Shown: piece after piece, positions 1 to 7,107 of the stretch
How positions within the stretch are numbered: position 1 is the stretch's first letter
Layout of the letters: each line of letters opens with the position of its first letter
NCBI GenBank assembly: GCA_031278075.1
Contig: JAITLE010000103.1
Span: forward strand, 1 to 11,239
DNA from: Bifidobacteriaceae bacterium
Lineage (GTDB): Bacteria; Actinomycetota; Actinomycetes; Actinomycetales; WQXJ01
Length of the DNA stretch: 11,239 nucleotides
Direction: 5' to 3'
Notes under the pieces: generated by a model
What the model was told of the DNA's origin: nothing
What the model saw: the letters and a program-made list of their open reading frames with translations, nothing else
Database searches by the model: none
Made by a program: the position numbers and the translations under genes

Positions 1-2
1 CC

Positions 3-341
3 ACGCCGACGCCGTCCGCGACGCCGTCCCCGACGCCGTCAAAGCAACCGTCTGCGACGCCGTCAAAGCAACCGTCCGCGACGCCGACGCCGTCCCCGAC
101 GCCATCGAAACAAGCTTCCGCCACGCCTTCGCCACAGCCGTCCAAGTCGCCGGCCGCGACGGCCCCGCCCGCCACATCAAGCAAAGCCGGCCCGGCCAAG
201 AGCGGCTCCACCAGCACGCTGACGCTCAGCAAGCTGCGCAAGTCGGGCCTCGCCCGGCTCGTCTGCGACGTGTTCTATTACGGCGCCGAAGCCGTGTTCG
301 GCCAGCTCACTTGCCCGGCGGCCTGCGCCAGAACCACCTAG
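3..341 (+). CDS. C-terminal part of a Thr/Pro/Ser-repeat protein, probably secreted or surface (5' truncated)
   Basis: An open frame enters from the left edge and ends with TAG at 339-341; about 112 residues are visible. The first 50 or so are a low-complexity linker of TPSP, TPSKQPSA and TPSKQASA units. An Ala/Pro/Ser/Lys stretch follows, then a tail of about 45 residues (LTLSKLRKSGLARLVCDVF..., later TCPAAC) with four cysteines. Codons in this frame end almost always in G or C, which supports coding. Pro-Thr-rich linkers are typical of exported actinobacterial proteins, where they span the cell wall or join an extracellular domain to a small C-terminal module. The S-K-L-R-K-S-G-L pattern followed by cysteines resembles the start of small beta-type repeats in some secreted actinobacterial proteins, but that is only a resemblance. 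The N-terminus, any signal peptide and the main domain are outside the window. It converges on the GNAT-like gene. Function unknown. Confidence 0.65.
   Translation, partial: TPTPSATPSPTPSKQPSATPSKQPSATPTPSPTPSKQASATPSPQPSKSPAATAPPATSSKAGPAKSGSTSTLTLSKLRKSGLARLVCDVFYYGAEAVFGQLTCPAACARTT
33..122 (+). repeat. 24-bp coding tandem repeat (TPSKQ-P/A-SA units)
   Basis: Positions 33-56 and 57-80 are adjacent 24-bp units differing at one base, each encoding TPSKQPSA. After an 18-bp TPTPSP spacer, a diverged copy at 99-122 encodes TPSKQASA. The unit is in frame with the surrounding gene, so copy-number change would alter linker length without shifting the frame. The near-identity of the first two units suggests recent duplication. 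Confidence 0.75.
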
Positions 342-387
342 CGCACGGGGCCGGACCGGCGCCTGAGGCCACCGCGCACGCCGGACG

Positions 388-403
388 CCGCGGGCTCCCG
401 CGG
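388..403. terminator. GC-rich hairpin between convergent genes, possible bidirectional terminator
   Basis: CCGCGGG at 388-394 and CCCGCGG at 397-403 form a perfect 7-bp inverted repeat with a 2-base centre. It lies in the 104-bp gap between a plus-strand stop at 341 and a minus-strand stop at 446. There is no T-run on either side, so this would be the U-less type often proposed for high-GC actinobacteria. The GC content makes chance hairpins common. Confidence 0.35.
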
Positions 404-441
404 GCTCCCGTGCGGCCCCCGCGCGGACCCCGCGCGGACCC
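391..441. repeat. Two short tandem duplications in the convergent intergenic gap
   Basis: A 10-bp unit (CGGGCTCCCG) occurs twice at 391-400 and 401-410, and an 11-bp unit (CGCGCGGACCC) occurs twice at 420-430 and 431-441. Both are exact and head-to-tail. They overlap or adjoin the possible terminator hairpin and probably arose by replication slippage in GC-rich DNA. No function is evident. Confidence 0.7.
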
Positions 442-445
442 CGCG

Positions 446-913
446 TCAAGGATGCGGCCCGATCACCCGCTCCAGGCGGACAGAGCCCCGCCCCGCTTTG
501 CCGCCCAGTTCCACAAATCCCTGTTCACGCAGCCCACGCGCTTGCGCTGGACGGTCGGCGTAGAGCCACACCCGCCCCACGCCAGCCGCGGCGAACGGAC
601 CGTTCTCACCGAACAGGAAGGCCCACGGCGGCACCCGAAAGTCCGTCGAATAGGCCGCGAGCAACTCCGCCTCGCCCGCGCCGGTCGCCGTCCAAGCGGC
701 GAAGGCCGCCACGCGGTCGCCACGGAACACCAACGCCACATCACCGCCGCCGGCCGCCAACCGAGCCAACAACCCCGGGCTCGCCGCCATCACACCGTCC
801 CCGTGCCGCGACATGAACCAGCGCAGGATCGAACTCTCGGAGTCGACCCGCGCGAACATCAAAGGATCGCCGTCCCCGCCGCGACGGACACGGCTCCCAC
901 GCCGCCGCATCAC
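446..913 (-). CDS. Small GNAT-like (N-acetyltransferase fold) protein downstream of pheT
   Basis: The frame runs from GTG at 913-911, with ATG as the next codon, to TGA at 448-446: 155 residues, or 154 from the ATG. Its start lies 2 nt after the pheT stop, so it is almost certainly co-transcribed and probably translationally coupled. The first 13 residues are Arg/Gly-rich; conserved-looking sequence begins near residue 19. The segment VALVFRGDRVAAFAAW (about 59-74) fits the paired beta-strands of GNAT proteins. GVGRVWLYADRPAQARGLREQGFVEL (about 111-136) resembles the late GNAT strand and helix ending in the usual 'GF'. I do not see a clear acetyl-CoA pyrophosphate loop (Q/RxxGxG/A), so it may be a degenerate or atypical GNAT rather than an active enzyme. 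Substrate unknown. GNAT genes linked to pheT may occur in other actinobacteria, but I could not check this. Confidence 0.6.
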   Translation of the reverse strand: MMRRRGSRVRRGGDGDPLMFARVDSESSILRWFMSRHGDGVMAASPGLLARLAAGGGDVALVFRGDRVAAFAAWTATGAGEAELLAAYSTDFRVPPWAFLFGENGPFAAAGVGRVWLYADRPAQARGLREQGFVELGGKAGRGSVRLERVIGPHP

Positions 914-915
914 GG

Positions 916-3507
916 TCAGCTCCGCAGCTCCGCGTCGCAGTCTTGGGCCGCCGCCGCCACCGCGCCGCGCCGCGCGGCCGTGATCTCTTGGGGCGTCAAC
1001 GTGTGATCCGCCGCCCGCAGCCGCAACGCCACCGCCACCGACTTCTTGCCCGCCGGGAGTTGCTCCCCCTCGTACACGTCGAAGACAAAAGCGTCCTCCA
1101 GCACCTCGCCCGCCCCGCGGCGCACCGCCGCCACCAGCGCCGCGGTGGGCGTGGCGCGATCGACCGCGAACGCGAGATCTTCCTTCGCCACCGGCTGCGC
1201 GGACACGGGCCGCGCCAAACGGATGTCCGGCGCCAGCTCAAACAGCCGATCGAGGTCCAGCTCGAACGCCACCGCACACCCCGGCAGCCCCAGCGCCGCT
1301 ACCACCCTGGGGTCCAACTCGCCGGCGTAGCCGCAGATCAGATCGCCCACCAGCAGTTCCGCGCAGCGCCCCGGGTGGAAAGGCGCGCGCCGCGCCCGAC
1401 GTGCCTGAAGCTCAATCCCGACCGCTCGCCCCGCGACGCGTGCCCCCTCGACCGCGTCCGCCCAGTCCGCGGCGCGCCCCGGGCCCCACACGCCGGCGCC
1501 TTCACGCTGCCCCACCATCACCGCCGCGGCATGCCGCGGCTGCGGTGGGACCGCGGCCAACAGTTCCTCCAAGACCTCGACGGGCGGACGCCGGTCGCCG
1601 CCCGGGAGCGGGGCCGCCAAAGGCGCGGGGCGCGCTGGCACGCCCGGCGACGCGTCCGCCAGCGGCGGGACGGTCACCAGCCCCAACTCGTAGAGACCGA
1701 CATCCGTGCTGCCCCGGCCGACGTTCCGGCGGACCGTGGTCAACAAGGTCTGCAAGATCTCGGTGCGCAGCAGCGGTTGCTCCGCGTCCAGCGGGTTGGC
1801 CAAACGGACCGCGGCCCGGCGCGGATCGGTCGCCTCATAGCCCAGGGCAGCGAACGCGTCCTCGCCGGTGAACGGGTAGCTGAGCACCTCGACCAGCCCG
1901 AAGTCCGCCAACGAGCGGGCCACCGACCGGCGTAGACGCTGCGCTTTGGTGAGCCCCGCCCCCGCCGGAGCCTGGGGCAGCACCGACGGTATCCCCTCAT
2001 AGCCGTCGAGCCGCGCCACCTCCTCCACCAGGTCGATCGCCCGGGTCAGATCGGGCCGCCAACTCGGTGGGGTGACCAACCAGTCCCCCGCTCCAGCCAC
2101 ACCGCCCGGCTCCCCCAGCGGCGCGACGGTCCCGCCGGTCCGGGCCACGACGCAGCCCAACTGGCCCAGGACCGCCGCCACCCGGTCTGCGCCGTAACGC
2201 ACTCCGGCAATCCGGTCGGGGTAACTCGGGTCGAACGAGACCGGCGCCGGCAAGACGGGCGAGCCCACATCCGTGACGGCCACGTCCGCCTCGCCGCCGC
2301 CGTACTCCAGGAGCAGGTCGACCACCCGCTGGGCCGCCTTCGGCGGCAGCTCAGGGTCCACACCCCGCTCAAATCGCTTCGCGGCCTCAGAACTCAGCTT
2401 CAAGCGCCGCGCGGTCCGCGCCACCGACACCGGGTCGAAGTGGGCCGCCTCGACCAACAAGTCGCGGGTGGATGCGCCCACCTCCGAGGAGGCGCCCCCC
2501 ATCACCCCGGCCAGCCCCAGAACCCGAGCGCCCCGCTCGCCCTCCGGCGAATCCGTGATCAGCAGGTCGGACGGCGCCAACGCCCGGTCCACGCCGTCCA
2601 ACGTGACCAGACGCTCACCCGCGGCGGCGCGCCGCACCACGATCGGCGCCGCGACACCCGTCAGGTCGTACGCGTGCAACGGTTGGCCCAGCTCCAGCAT
2701 CACGTAGTTCGTCACGTCCACCGCCAACGAGATCGGCCGCATCCCCGCCTGAGTCAAGCGCCGCCGCATCCAGTCCGGCGCCGGACCGGCCGCCGCGCAG
2801 CCCCGCACAATCCGTGCCACAAACCTGTCGCAACCGGCGCGGCCGGCGATCGGCACGGCATCGTCCAACTCGATCTTGAAACCGTCTGCCGTGGGCGGCG
2901 GCGTCGCGATCAGAGCCGGGTCGCGGAACGGCTCCCCGGTCGCGTGAGAGAACTCCCGCGCCACGCCACGGATCGAGAAGCAGTAGCCGCGGTCGGGCGT
3001 GACGTTGATCTCCACCGTCTGCTCGTCGAGGTGGAACAGCGGGATCAGGTCGGCGCCCACCGCCGGGTCCAAGCCCAGCCGGGCCAGCACAATGATGCCG
3101 CTCGCATCCTCACCCATCCCCAGTTCCCGCTCCGAACAGATCATGCCGTCCGAGACGTGCCCGTACGTCCGACGCGCGGTGATCGGGAACGGGCCGGGCA
3201 GCACCGCGCCGGGCAGCGCGACAGCGACTTTGTCGCCGGCTTCGAAGTTATGCGCCCCGCAGACGATGCCGCGCACTGCGCCGTGCGCCTCCCCCACGTC
3301 CACTTGGCACCAGTTGATGGTCTTGCCGTTCGTCTGCGGCTCGGCTTTCACGTCTAGGACCAACCCCGCGACCAACGGGCCGCACACGCCGGATCCGCGG
3401 ACCGCCTCCTCTTCTAGGCCGACAGAGACCAGCGCGGCGGCCACCGCGTCGCCGTCGCGACCGCCGAGGGGCGTCAGCTCGGCCAACCAGGGCAATGGAA
3501 CCAGCAT
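916..3507 (-). CDS. pheT: Phenylalanine--tRNA ligase beta subunit
   Basis: 863 residues, within the bacterial PheT range. It is the large subunit of the cytosolic alpha2-beta2 synthetase that charges tRNA-Phe; beta binds tRNA and carries the B3/B4 editing domain. Domains in order: N-terminal segment; EMAP/OB-type tRNA-binding domain (about 42-155, with GIVCGAHNF and DGMICSERELG); B3/B4 editing domain (about 215-405, with DVTNYVMLELGQPLHAYDL and SSEAAKRFERGVD); B5 domain (about 423-505, with the acidic DLVEEVARLDGYE motif); synthetase-like core (about 520-760, with NPLDAEQPLLRTEILQ and HPGRCAELLVG); C-terminal FDX-ACB anticodon-binding domain (about 767-862, with FDVYEGEQLPAGKKS, HTLT and a terminal LR). 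A Pro/Ala-rich stretch at about 612-642 is disordered-looking, which is common in actinobacterial PheT. The ATG overlaps the pheS stop by one base (TGATG), so translation is probably coupled to pheS. No frameshift or missing motif seen. Confidence 0.97.
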   Translation of the reverse strand: MLVPLPWLAELTPLGGRDGDAVAAALVSVGLEEEAVRGSGVCGPLVAGLVLDVKAEPQTNGKTINWCQVDVGEAHGAVRGIVCGAHNFEAGDKVAVALPGAVLPGPFPITARRTYGHVSDGMICSERELGMGEDASGIIVLARLGLDPAVGADLIPLFHLDEQTVEINVTPDRGYCFSIRGVAREFSHATGEPFRDPALIATPPPTADGFKIELDDAVPIAGRAGCDRFVARIVRGCAAAGPAPDWMRRRLTQAGMRPISLAVDVTNYVMLELGQPLHAYDLTGVAAPIVVRRAAAGERLVTLDGVDRALAPSDLLITDSPEGERGARVLGLAGVMGGASSEVGASTRDLLVEAAHFDPVSVARTARRLKLSSEAAKRFERGVDPELPPKAAQRVVDLLLEYGGGEADVAVTDVGSPVLPAPVSFDPSYPDRIAGVRYGADRVAAVLGQLGCVVARTGGTVAPLGEPGGVAGAGDWLVTPPSWRPDLTRAIDLVEEVARLDGYEGIPSVLPQAPAGAGLTKAQRLRRSVARSLADFGLVEVLSYPFTGEDAFAALGYEATDPRRAAVRLANPLDAEQPLLRTEILQTLLTTVRRNVGRGSTDVGLYELGLVTVPPLADASPGVPARPAPLAAPLPGGDRRPPVEVLEELLAAVPPQPRHAAAVMVGQREGAGVWGPGRAADWADAVEGARVAGRAVGIELQARRARRAPFHPGRCAELLVGDLICGYAGELDPRVVAALGLPGCAVAFELDLDRLFELAPDIRLARPVSAQPVAKEDLAFAVDRATPTAALVAAVRRGAGEVLEDAFVFDVYEGEQLPAGKKSVAVALRLRAADHTLTPQEITAARRGAVAAAAQDCDAELRS

Positions 3508-4577
3508 CAGATCCCCACTCCGTAGTTAAGGGAGAAGCGCACGTCGCCCTCCACCATGTCGTGCATGTCCGCGACTCCGTTCCTGAACATCAGCGTCCGC
3601 TCGATTCCCATGCCGAAAGCGAAGCCTTGATAGCGCGTCGGGTCCACCCCGCAGGCGATCAGCACATTCGGGTCCACCATGCCGCAGCCGCCCCATTCGA
3701 TCCAGCCTGAGCCGCCGCAAGTCCGACACGTCGGGTCTTTGCTTTGGCACACGAAGCACAACAGGTCCATCTCCGCGCTGGGTTCCGTGAACGGGAAGAA
3801 CGAGGGCCGCAGCCGGGTGGTCGCGCCCTCGCCGAACATGGCCCGCGCCAGATGGTCGAGGCTCCCCCTGAGGTGCGCCATCGTCAAGCCACGATCCACC
3901 GCCAAACCTTCCACCTGGTGAAACACCGGCGTGTGCGTGGCGTCCAGCTCATCTGTGCGGAAGGTCTTGCCTGGCACCGCCACATAGCAGGGCACACCCT
4001 GGCTGAGCAGCACCCGGGCTTGGACGGGGCTGGTGTGGGTGCGCAGCACCAGATTCGATCCGGGCGGGTCCACGAAAAACGTGTCCTGCATCTGGCGGGC
4101 CGGGTGGTCCGGCCCGAAGTTGAGCGCGTCGAAGTTGAACCACTCCGCCTCCAACTCGGGGCCTTCAGCGATGGACCAGCCCATCGCTGTGAACACGTCG
4201 GCGATCCGTTCCTGGAGAACCTCGAGGGGTTGCCGTGCGCCGACCGGCGCACGGCCGGTGGGCAGTGTCACATCCACCCATTCGCCGGCTAGGCGGGACG
4301 CGGCCGCGGCGGCCTCCAGTTCCTCCTTGCGGGCGGCGATGGCCCCGAACACCTGCTGTTTGACGGCGCCCAAGTTCTTGCCGGCCTGGGCCCGGTCCAA
4401 GGGCGGAAGTTCCTTGATCGCGCGGTTGGCCCGCGCGAGCGGGCTTTGTTCGCCGGCCGACTCGCGGCGGACTCGGGCCAGTTCGTCAAGACTCACGGCG
4501 CCGGCGACGGCGGCGAGCGCGGCCGTGGCCAGTTCGGCGAGCGCCTCTCGATCCAGGGGTGAGACAGGTTCAAGCAC
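3507..4577 (-). CDS. pheS: Phenylalanine--tRNA ligase alpha subunit
   Basis: Catalytic class II subunit of phenylalanyl-tRNA synthetase, which activates Phe with ATP and transfers it to tRNA-Phe. With the start at GTG 4577-4575 the protein has 356 residues, close to the family norm. The frame extends upstream to a GTG at 4628, but those 17 residues lack the family's N-terminal character and no good ribosome site precedes them. The N-terminal coiled-coil tRNA-binding arm spans about 1-95. The core shows motif 1 (HPARQMQDTFF, 158-168), LRTHTSPVQ (178-186), motif 2 (FRTDELDATHTPVFHQVEG, 206-223), FFPFTEPSAEMD (260-271) and motif 3 (GFAFGMGIERTLM, 318-330). Cysteines 274, 277, 284, 287 and 298 sit in the C-x-x-C...GW...GCGM segment seen in many bacterial PheS. 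First gene of the pheS-pheT-GNAT operon. No T-box or attenuator-like leader is visible upstream. Confidence 0.95.
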   Translation of the reverse strand: MLEPVSPLDREALAELATAALAAVAGAVSLDELARVRRESAGEQSPLARANRAIKELPPLDRAQAGKNLGAVKQQVFGAIAARKEELEAAAAASRLAGEWVDVTLPTGRAPVGARQPLEVLQERIADVFTAMGWSIAEGPELEAEWFNFDALNFGPDHPARQMQDTFFVDPPGSNLVLRTHTSPVQARVLLSQGVPCYVAVPGKTFRTDELDATHTPVFHQVEGLAVDRGLTMAHLRGSLDHLARAMFGEGATTRLRPSFFPFTEPSAEMDLLCFVCQSKDPTCRTCGGSGWIEWGGCGMVDPNVLIACGVDPTRYQGFAFGMGIERTLMFRNGVADMHDMVEGDVRFSLNYGVGI

Positions 4578-4744
4578 GACTGGAATTCTCGCACAGAGGT
4601 ATGCCAAAGCGCGGCCGGCGACACCCACATCCCCGACCTGGCGCCCATCGAAGTGCTCTCAGGCGTGCGCCGCCTGGCGCGAGCCGGTCCGTCATAGCCA
4701 TCCCCTGAGAACGGTCCCGAGCCGCCGCGGGCCCTCGCCTCGCC

Positions 4745-4781
4745 GGACGGAATCGTGCGGCGGGGGCTACCCTTAGGGATC
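4745..4781 (+). promoter_or_regulatory. Candidate leaderless promoter for purU
   Basis: TACCCT at 4768-4773 fits the actinobacterial -10 pattern TANNNT. It ends 8 nt before the GTG at 4782, the spacing expected if transcription starts on or next to the start codon. A weak -35 candidate, GGACGG (4745-4750), sits 17 bp upstream. No Shine-Dalgarno sequence at normal spacing precedes this GTG. Inferred from spacing and motif only. Confidence 0.4.
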
Positions 4782-5645
4782 GTGTCCAGCGACGTGAACG
4801 CCTCCGAAAACTGGGTGTTGACCCTCTCCTGCCCCGATGGACCCGGGATCGTCTACGCGGTCTCCGGGGCGCTGGCGGCCATCGGCGGCAACATCACGGA
4901 ATCGCAGCAGTTCGGGGACCCCGAATCGGGCCGGTTCTTCATGCGCGTGCAACTCCAGGCGACCGCCGACCGGCGCGTGTTGGACGCGGTGATCCTCCCC
5001 ATCGCGGAGCGGTTCGACATGCGCTGGCGGCTCGACCAGGTGGGACGGCCGGTGCGGACCATCGTGATGGTGTCCAAAGCGCCGCACTGCCTGCTCGACC
5101 TGTTGTATCGGACGCGACAAGAGCGACTGCCCATCGACGTCCAGGCGGTGGTCTCAAACCACGGTGACCTGGCGCCCGTCGCCGAGTTCCACGACGTGCC
5201 GTTCCACCTGGTCGAGGTCACGCCGCAGACCCGGGCCGCCGCCGAGGCGCGCTTGAAAGACCTGGTCCGAAGCCTGGATGTGGAGCTGGTCGTGTTGGCC
5301 AGGTACATGCAGATCCTGAGCGACGACCTATGCGACTTCCTCGAGGGCCGCGCCATCAACATCCATCACTCGTTCCTCCCCTCCTTCAAGGGCGCCCGGC
5401 CGTACGCGCAGGCCCACGCCCGCGGCGTCAAACTGATCGGCGCCACGGCGCATTATGTGACGGCCGCCCTCGACGAGGGGCCGATCATCGAGCAGGACGT
5501 CGAGCGCGTCGACCATTCCATCACCGCCGAAGGTTTGGCCCACCTGGGCGCCGATGTGGAGCGCCGCGCGCTCGCCCGCGCGGTCCGTTGGCACGCCGAG
5601 CACAGGGTCCTGCTCAACGGCCGCCGGACGGTCGTCTTCCGCTAG
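4782..5645 (+). CDS. purU: Formyltetrahydrofolate deformylase
   Basis: Hydrolyses 10-formyl-THF to formate and THF in the cytoplasm. This restores free folate and can supply formate for purine synthesis. The length is 287 residues, near the 280 of E. coli PurU. An N-terminal ACT regulatory domain (about 10-85: WVLTLSCPDGPGIVYAVSG, GGNITESQQF) precedes a formyltransferase-fold domain (about 91-287). The conserved catalytic set is present: N193 and H195 in INIHHSFLPSFKGARPY, and D231 in ATAHYVTAALDEGPII. The ACT domain separates PurU from PurN, which shares the catalytic fold. I chose GTG 4782 because conserved sequence begins about 10 residues later and a -10 motif is correctly placed for a leaderless message; GTG 4755 and GTG 4794 are alternatives. 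Divergent from pheS, convergent with icd, and probably monocistronic. Confidence 0.95.
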   Translation: MSSDVNASENWVLTLSCPDGPGIVYAVSGALAAIGGNITESQQFGDPESGRFFMRVQLQATADRRVLDAVILPIAERFDMRWRLDQVGRPVRTIVMVSKAPHCLLDLLYRTRQERLPIDVQAVVSNHGDLAPVAEFHDVPFHLVEVTPQTRAAAEARLKDLVRSLDVELVVLARYMQILSDDLCDFLEGRAINIHHSFLPSFKGARPYAQAHARGVKLIGATAHYVTAALDEGPIIEQDVERVDHSITAEGLAHLGADVERRALARAVRWHAEHRVLLNGRRTVVFR

Positions 5646-5695
5646 GGCGCCGCCACGGCCAGCTCGCCCGTTCGGCCGCCGCGGCGGCGGCGCCC
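5645..5695. terminator. Inverted repeat between convergent purU and icd, likely bidirectional terminator
   Basis: GGGCGCCGCC (5645-5654) and GGCGGCGCCC (5686-5695) are perfect 10-bp complements 31 nt apart. The left arm begins on the last base of the purU stop codon. Inside the loop, 5676-5687 is itself a 12-bp palindrome (CCGCCGCGGCGG). There is no T-run. Position in a 76-bp gap between convergent stops supports a terminator role in both directions. Confidence 0.5.
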
Positions 5696-5721
5696 ATCAC
5701 CGCTCGCGGGCCTCTCGCAGC

Positions 5722-6945
5722 TCAGGCGGCCCCGAGGCGGCCCTGGAGATCTTGGTCGAGGGTGTCCAGGAACTGTTCTGTGGTGAGCCAGGGCTGGTCG
5801 GGCCCGATCAGCAAAGCCAAGTCTTTGGTCATGTGCCCGGCTTCGACGGCGCTCACGACGACTTGCTCCAGCGCCTCCGCGAATCCCACCACAGCCGGTG
5901 TCGAGTCGAGTTTGCCGCGATGCTTCAACCCGCCCGTCCACGCGAAGATCGACGCGATCGGATTGGTCGAGGTCGGCTTGCCTTGCTGATGCATCCGATA
6001 GTGGCGGGTCACCGTGCCATGCGCGGCCTCGGCCTCCACGGTGCGGCCGTCCGGAGTCATCAGCACCGAAGTCATCAGCCCCAACGACCCGAAGCCCTGC
6101 GCCACCGTGTCCGACTGCACGTCTCCGTCGTAGTTCTTGCACGCCCACAGGTAGCCGCCCTGCCACTTCAGGACGGACGCCACCATGTCGTCGATCAACC
6201 GATGCTCGTAGGTCAGACCGTTCGCCTCGAACCGCTCCCGGTATTCGTCCTCGTACACGGCGGCGAATATGTCTTTGAACGCGCCGTCGTATTTCTTCAG
6301 GATCGTGTTCTTGGTGCTCAAATACACCGGGTAACGGCGCTGCAGCCCATACGCGAAGCAGGCCCGCGCGAAGTCCCGGATCGAGTCCGTGAAGTTGTAC
6401 TGTCCCAGGATCACGCCACCGTCCTCGGGCAGACGCACCACCTCGAACTCGACTGGTTTCGACCCGTCGTCGGGGATGAAGGACAGCAGCACTTTGCCGC
6501 CCCGATCGGCGCGGTAGTCGGTCGCCTTGTATTGGTCGCCGAACGCGTGGCGGCCGATCACGATCGGCTTGGTCCACCCCGGCACCAATCGCGGCACGTT
6601 CGAGACGATGATCGGCTCCCGGAACACCACCCCGCCGAGGATGTTGCGGATCGTCCCGTTCGGGGAGCGCCACATGCGCTTCAGCCCGAACTCCTGCACT
6701 CGGGCCTCGTCCGGCGTGATCGTGGCGCATTTCACACCGACGCCATGCTGTTTGATCGCGTTCGCCGCGTCGACCGTCACCTGATCGTTCGTCTCGTCCC
6801 GGTGCTCGATCGACAGGTCGTAGTACCGGATGTCCACATCCAAGTACGGCAGGATCAGACGTTCCTTGATGAAACGCCAGATGATCCGCGTCATCTCGTC
6901 GCCGTCAAGCTCCACGACCGGGCCTGCGACCCCGATTTTCCCCAT
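5722..6945 (-). CDS. icd: NADP-dependent isocitrate dehydrogenase, homodimeric eukaryote-type
   Basis: Oxidatively decarboxylates isocitrate to 2-oxoglutarate with NADP+ in the TCA cycle. The length is 407 residues, that of the dimeric eukaryote-like class, shorter than the roughly 740-residue monomeric IDH. Known functional residues fall at the same numbers as in human IDH1: S94, N96, R100 and R109 (SPNGTIRNILGG...FRE), R132 (IGRHAFGDQY), Y139, K212 (LSTKNTILKKYDG), D252, D275 and D279 (NYDGDVQSD), and R314-H315 (HGTVTRHYR) for NADP binding. Start ATG 6945-6943 is preceded by GGGGGA at about 7 nt spacing. The frame extends to a GTG-like position at 6990, but those 15 residues are not family-like. 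It has its own candidate promoter at 7006-7035 and converges with purU. It lies on the same strand as mdh and purH, separated from mdh by the AbiEi/DUF559 gene. Confidence 0.96.
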   Translation of the reverse strand: MGKIGVAGPVVELDGDEMTRIIWRFIKERLILPYLDVDIRYYDLSIEHRDETNDQVTVDAANAIKQHGVGVKCATITPDEARVQEFGLKRMWRSPNGTIRNILGGVVFREPIIVSNVPRLVPGWTKPIVIGRHAFGDQYKATDYRADRGGKVLLSFIPDDGSKPVEFEVVRLPEDGGVILGQYNFTDSIRDFARACFAYGLQRRYPVYLSTKNTILKKYDGAFKDIFAAVYEDEYRERFEANGLTYEHRLIDDMVASVLKWQGGYLWACKNYDGDVQSDTVAQGFGSLGLMTSVLMTPDGRTVEAEAAHGTVTRHYRMHQQGKPTSTNPIASIFAWTGGLKHRGKLDSTPAVVGFAEALEQVVVSAVEAGHMTKDLALLIGPDQPWLTTEQFLDTLDQDLQGRLGAA

Positions 6946-7005
6946 AGATGGTTCCCCCGATGATTGGTTGTGTCCCCGCCCGGGCCGCATCGACCCTGCG
7001 GGAAC

Positions 7006-7034
7006 ATTTTACTCGACGTCGAGAGGTTTCCCGT
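7006..7034 (-). promoter_or_regulatory. Candidate icd promoter with a 12-bp palindrome in the spacer
   Basis: On the minus strand TAAAAT (7011-7006) matches the -10 consensus TATAAT at five of six positions. Transcription would begin near 6999, giving a leader of about 54 nt with the GGGGGA ribosome site upstream of icd. No good -35 is seen at 16-18 bp. Directly against the -10, positions 7012-7023 form a perfect palindrome, CTCGACGTCGAG, in the region RNA polymerase spans between -35 and -10. That is where a repressor or an activator that remodels a poor spacer would bind. Confidence 0.45.
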
Positions 7035-7048
7035 GCACGATGCCGTCC

Positions 7049-7094
7049 GAAACTGCTACCACCAACCCGGTGGTAGCAGTTAACGGTGCCCCAC
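7049..7094. repeat. Palindromic element, copy 1 (13-bp perfect stem)
   Basis: AACTGCTACCACC (7051-7063) and GGTGGTAGCAGTT (7069-7081) are perfect complements around a 5-nt centre. The match with copy 2 continues outside the stem: GA on the left and AACGGTG(C/T)CCCAC on the right. Over 46 bp the two copies differ at six positions, three of them in the 5-nt centre. Copies are in direct orientation, 129 bp apart. Copy 1 is about 40 bp upstream of the candidate icd -10. It could be an operator or a member of a dispersed extragenic palindrome family. Confidence 0.85.
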
Positions 7095-7107
7095 CCAACC
7101 AACCCGG

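Noticed and set aside
311..1006. Plus-strand frame of about 231 codons across the GNAT-like gene
   Set aside because: Low-complexity Arg/His/Pro composition, and it overlaps the end of the repeat protein and the antisense of two better-supported genes.
943..1935. Long plus-strand open frame opposite pheT
   Set aside because: Arg/Pro/His-rich composition with no domain; it is the antisense shadow of a well-supported pheT.
4578..4628. N-terminal extension of pheS to GTG 4628
   Set aside because: The 17 extra residues are not family-like, and the GTG at 4577 gives a normal PheS N-terminus and length.
4667..4680. Small inverted repeat GCGCC/GGCGC in the pheS-purU gap
   Set aside because: Only 5 bp with a 4-nt loop, expected often by chance at this GC content; no sign of a riboswitch or T-box around it.
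4593..4697. A plus-strand frame ending at TAG 4695-4697 that reads like a protein C-terminus (GDTHIPDLAPIEVLSGVRRL...)
   Set aside because: It is about 30 codons outside pheS, has no start or ribosome site, and continues upstream only as antisense to pheS. One protein-like frame is expected by chance in DNA this GC-rich. It might be a gene relic, but the evidence is too thin.
5554..6963. Plus-strand frame of about 469 codons opposite icd
   Set aside because: It is entirely antisense to icd, whose active-site residues are all intact; the composition is typical of a shadow frame in GC-rich DNA.
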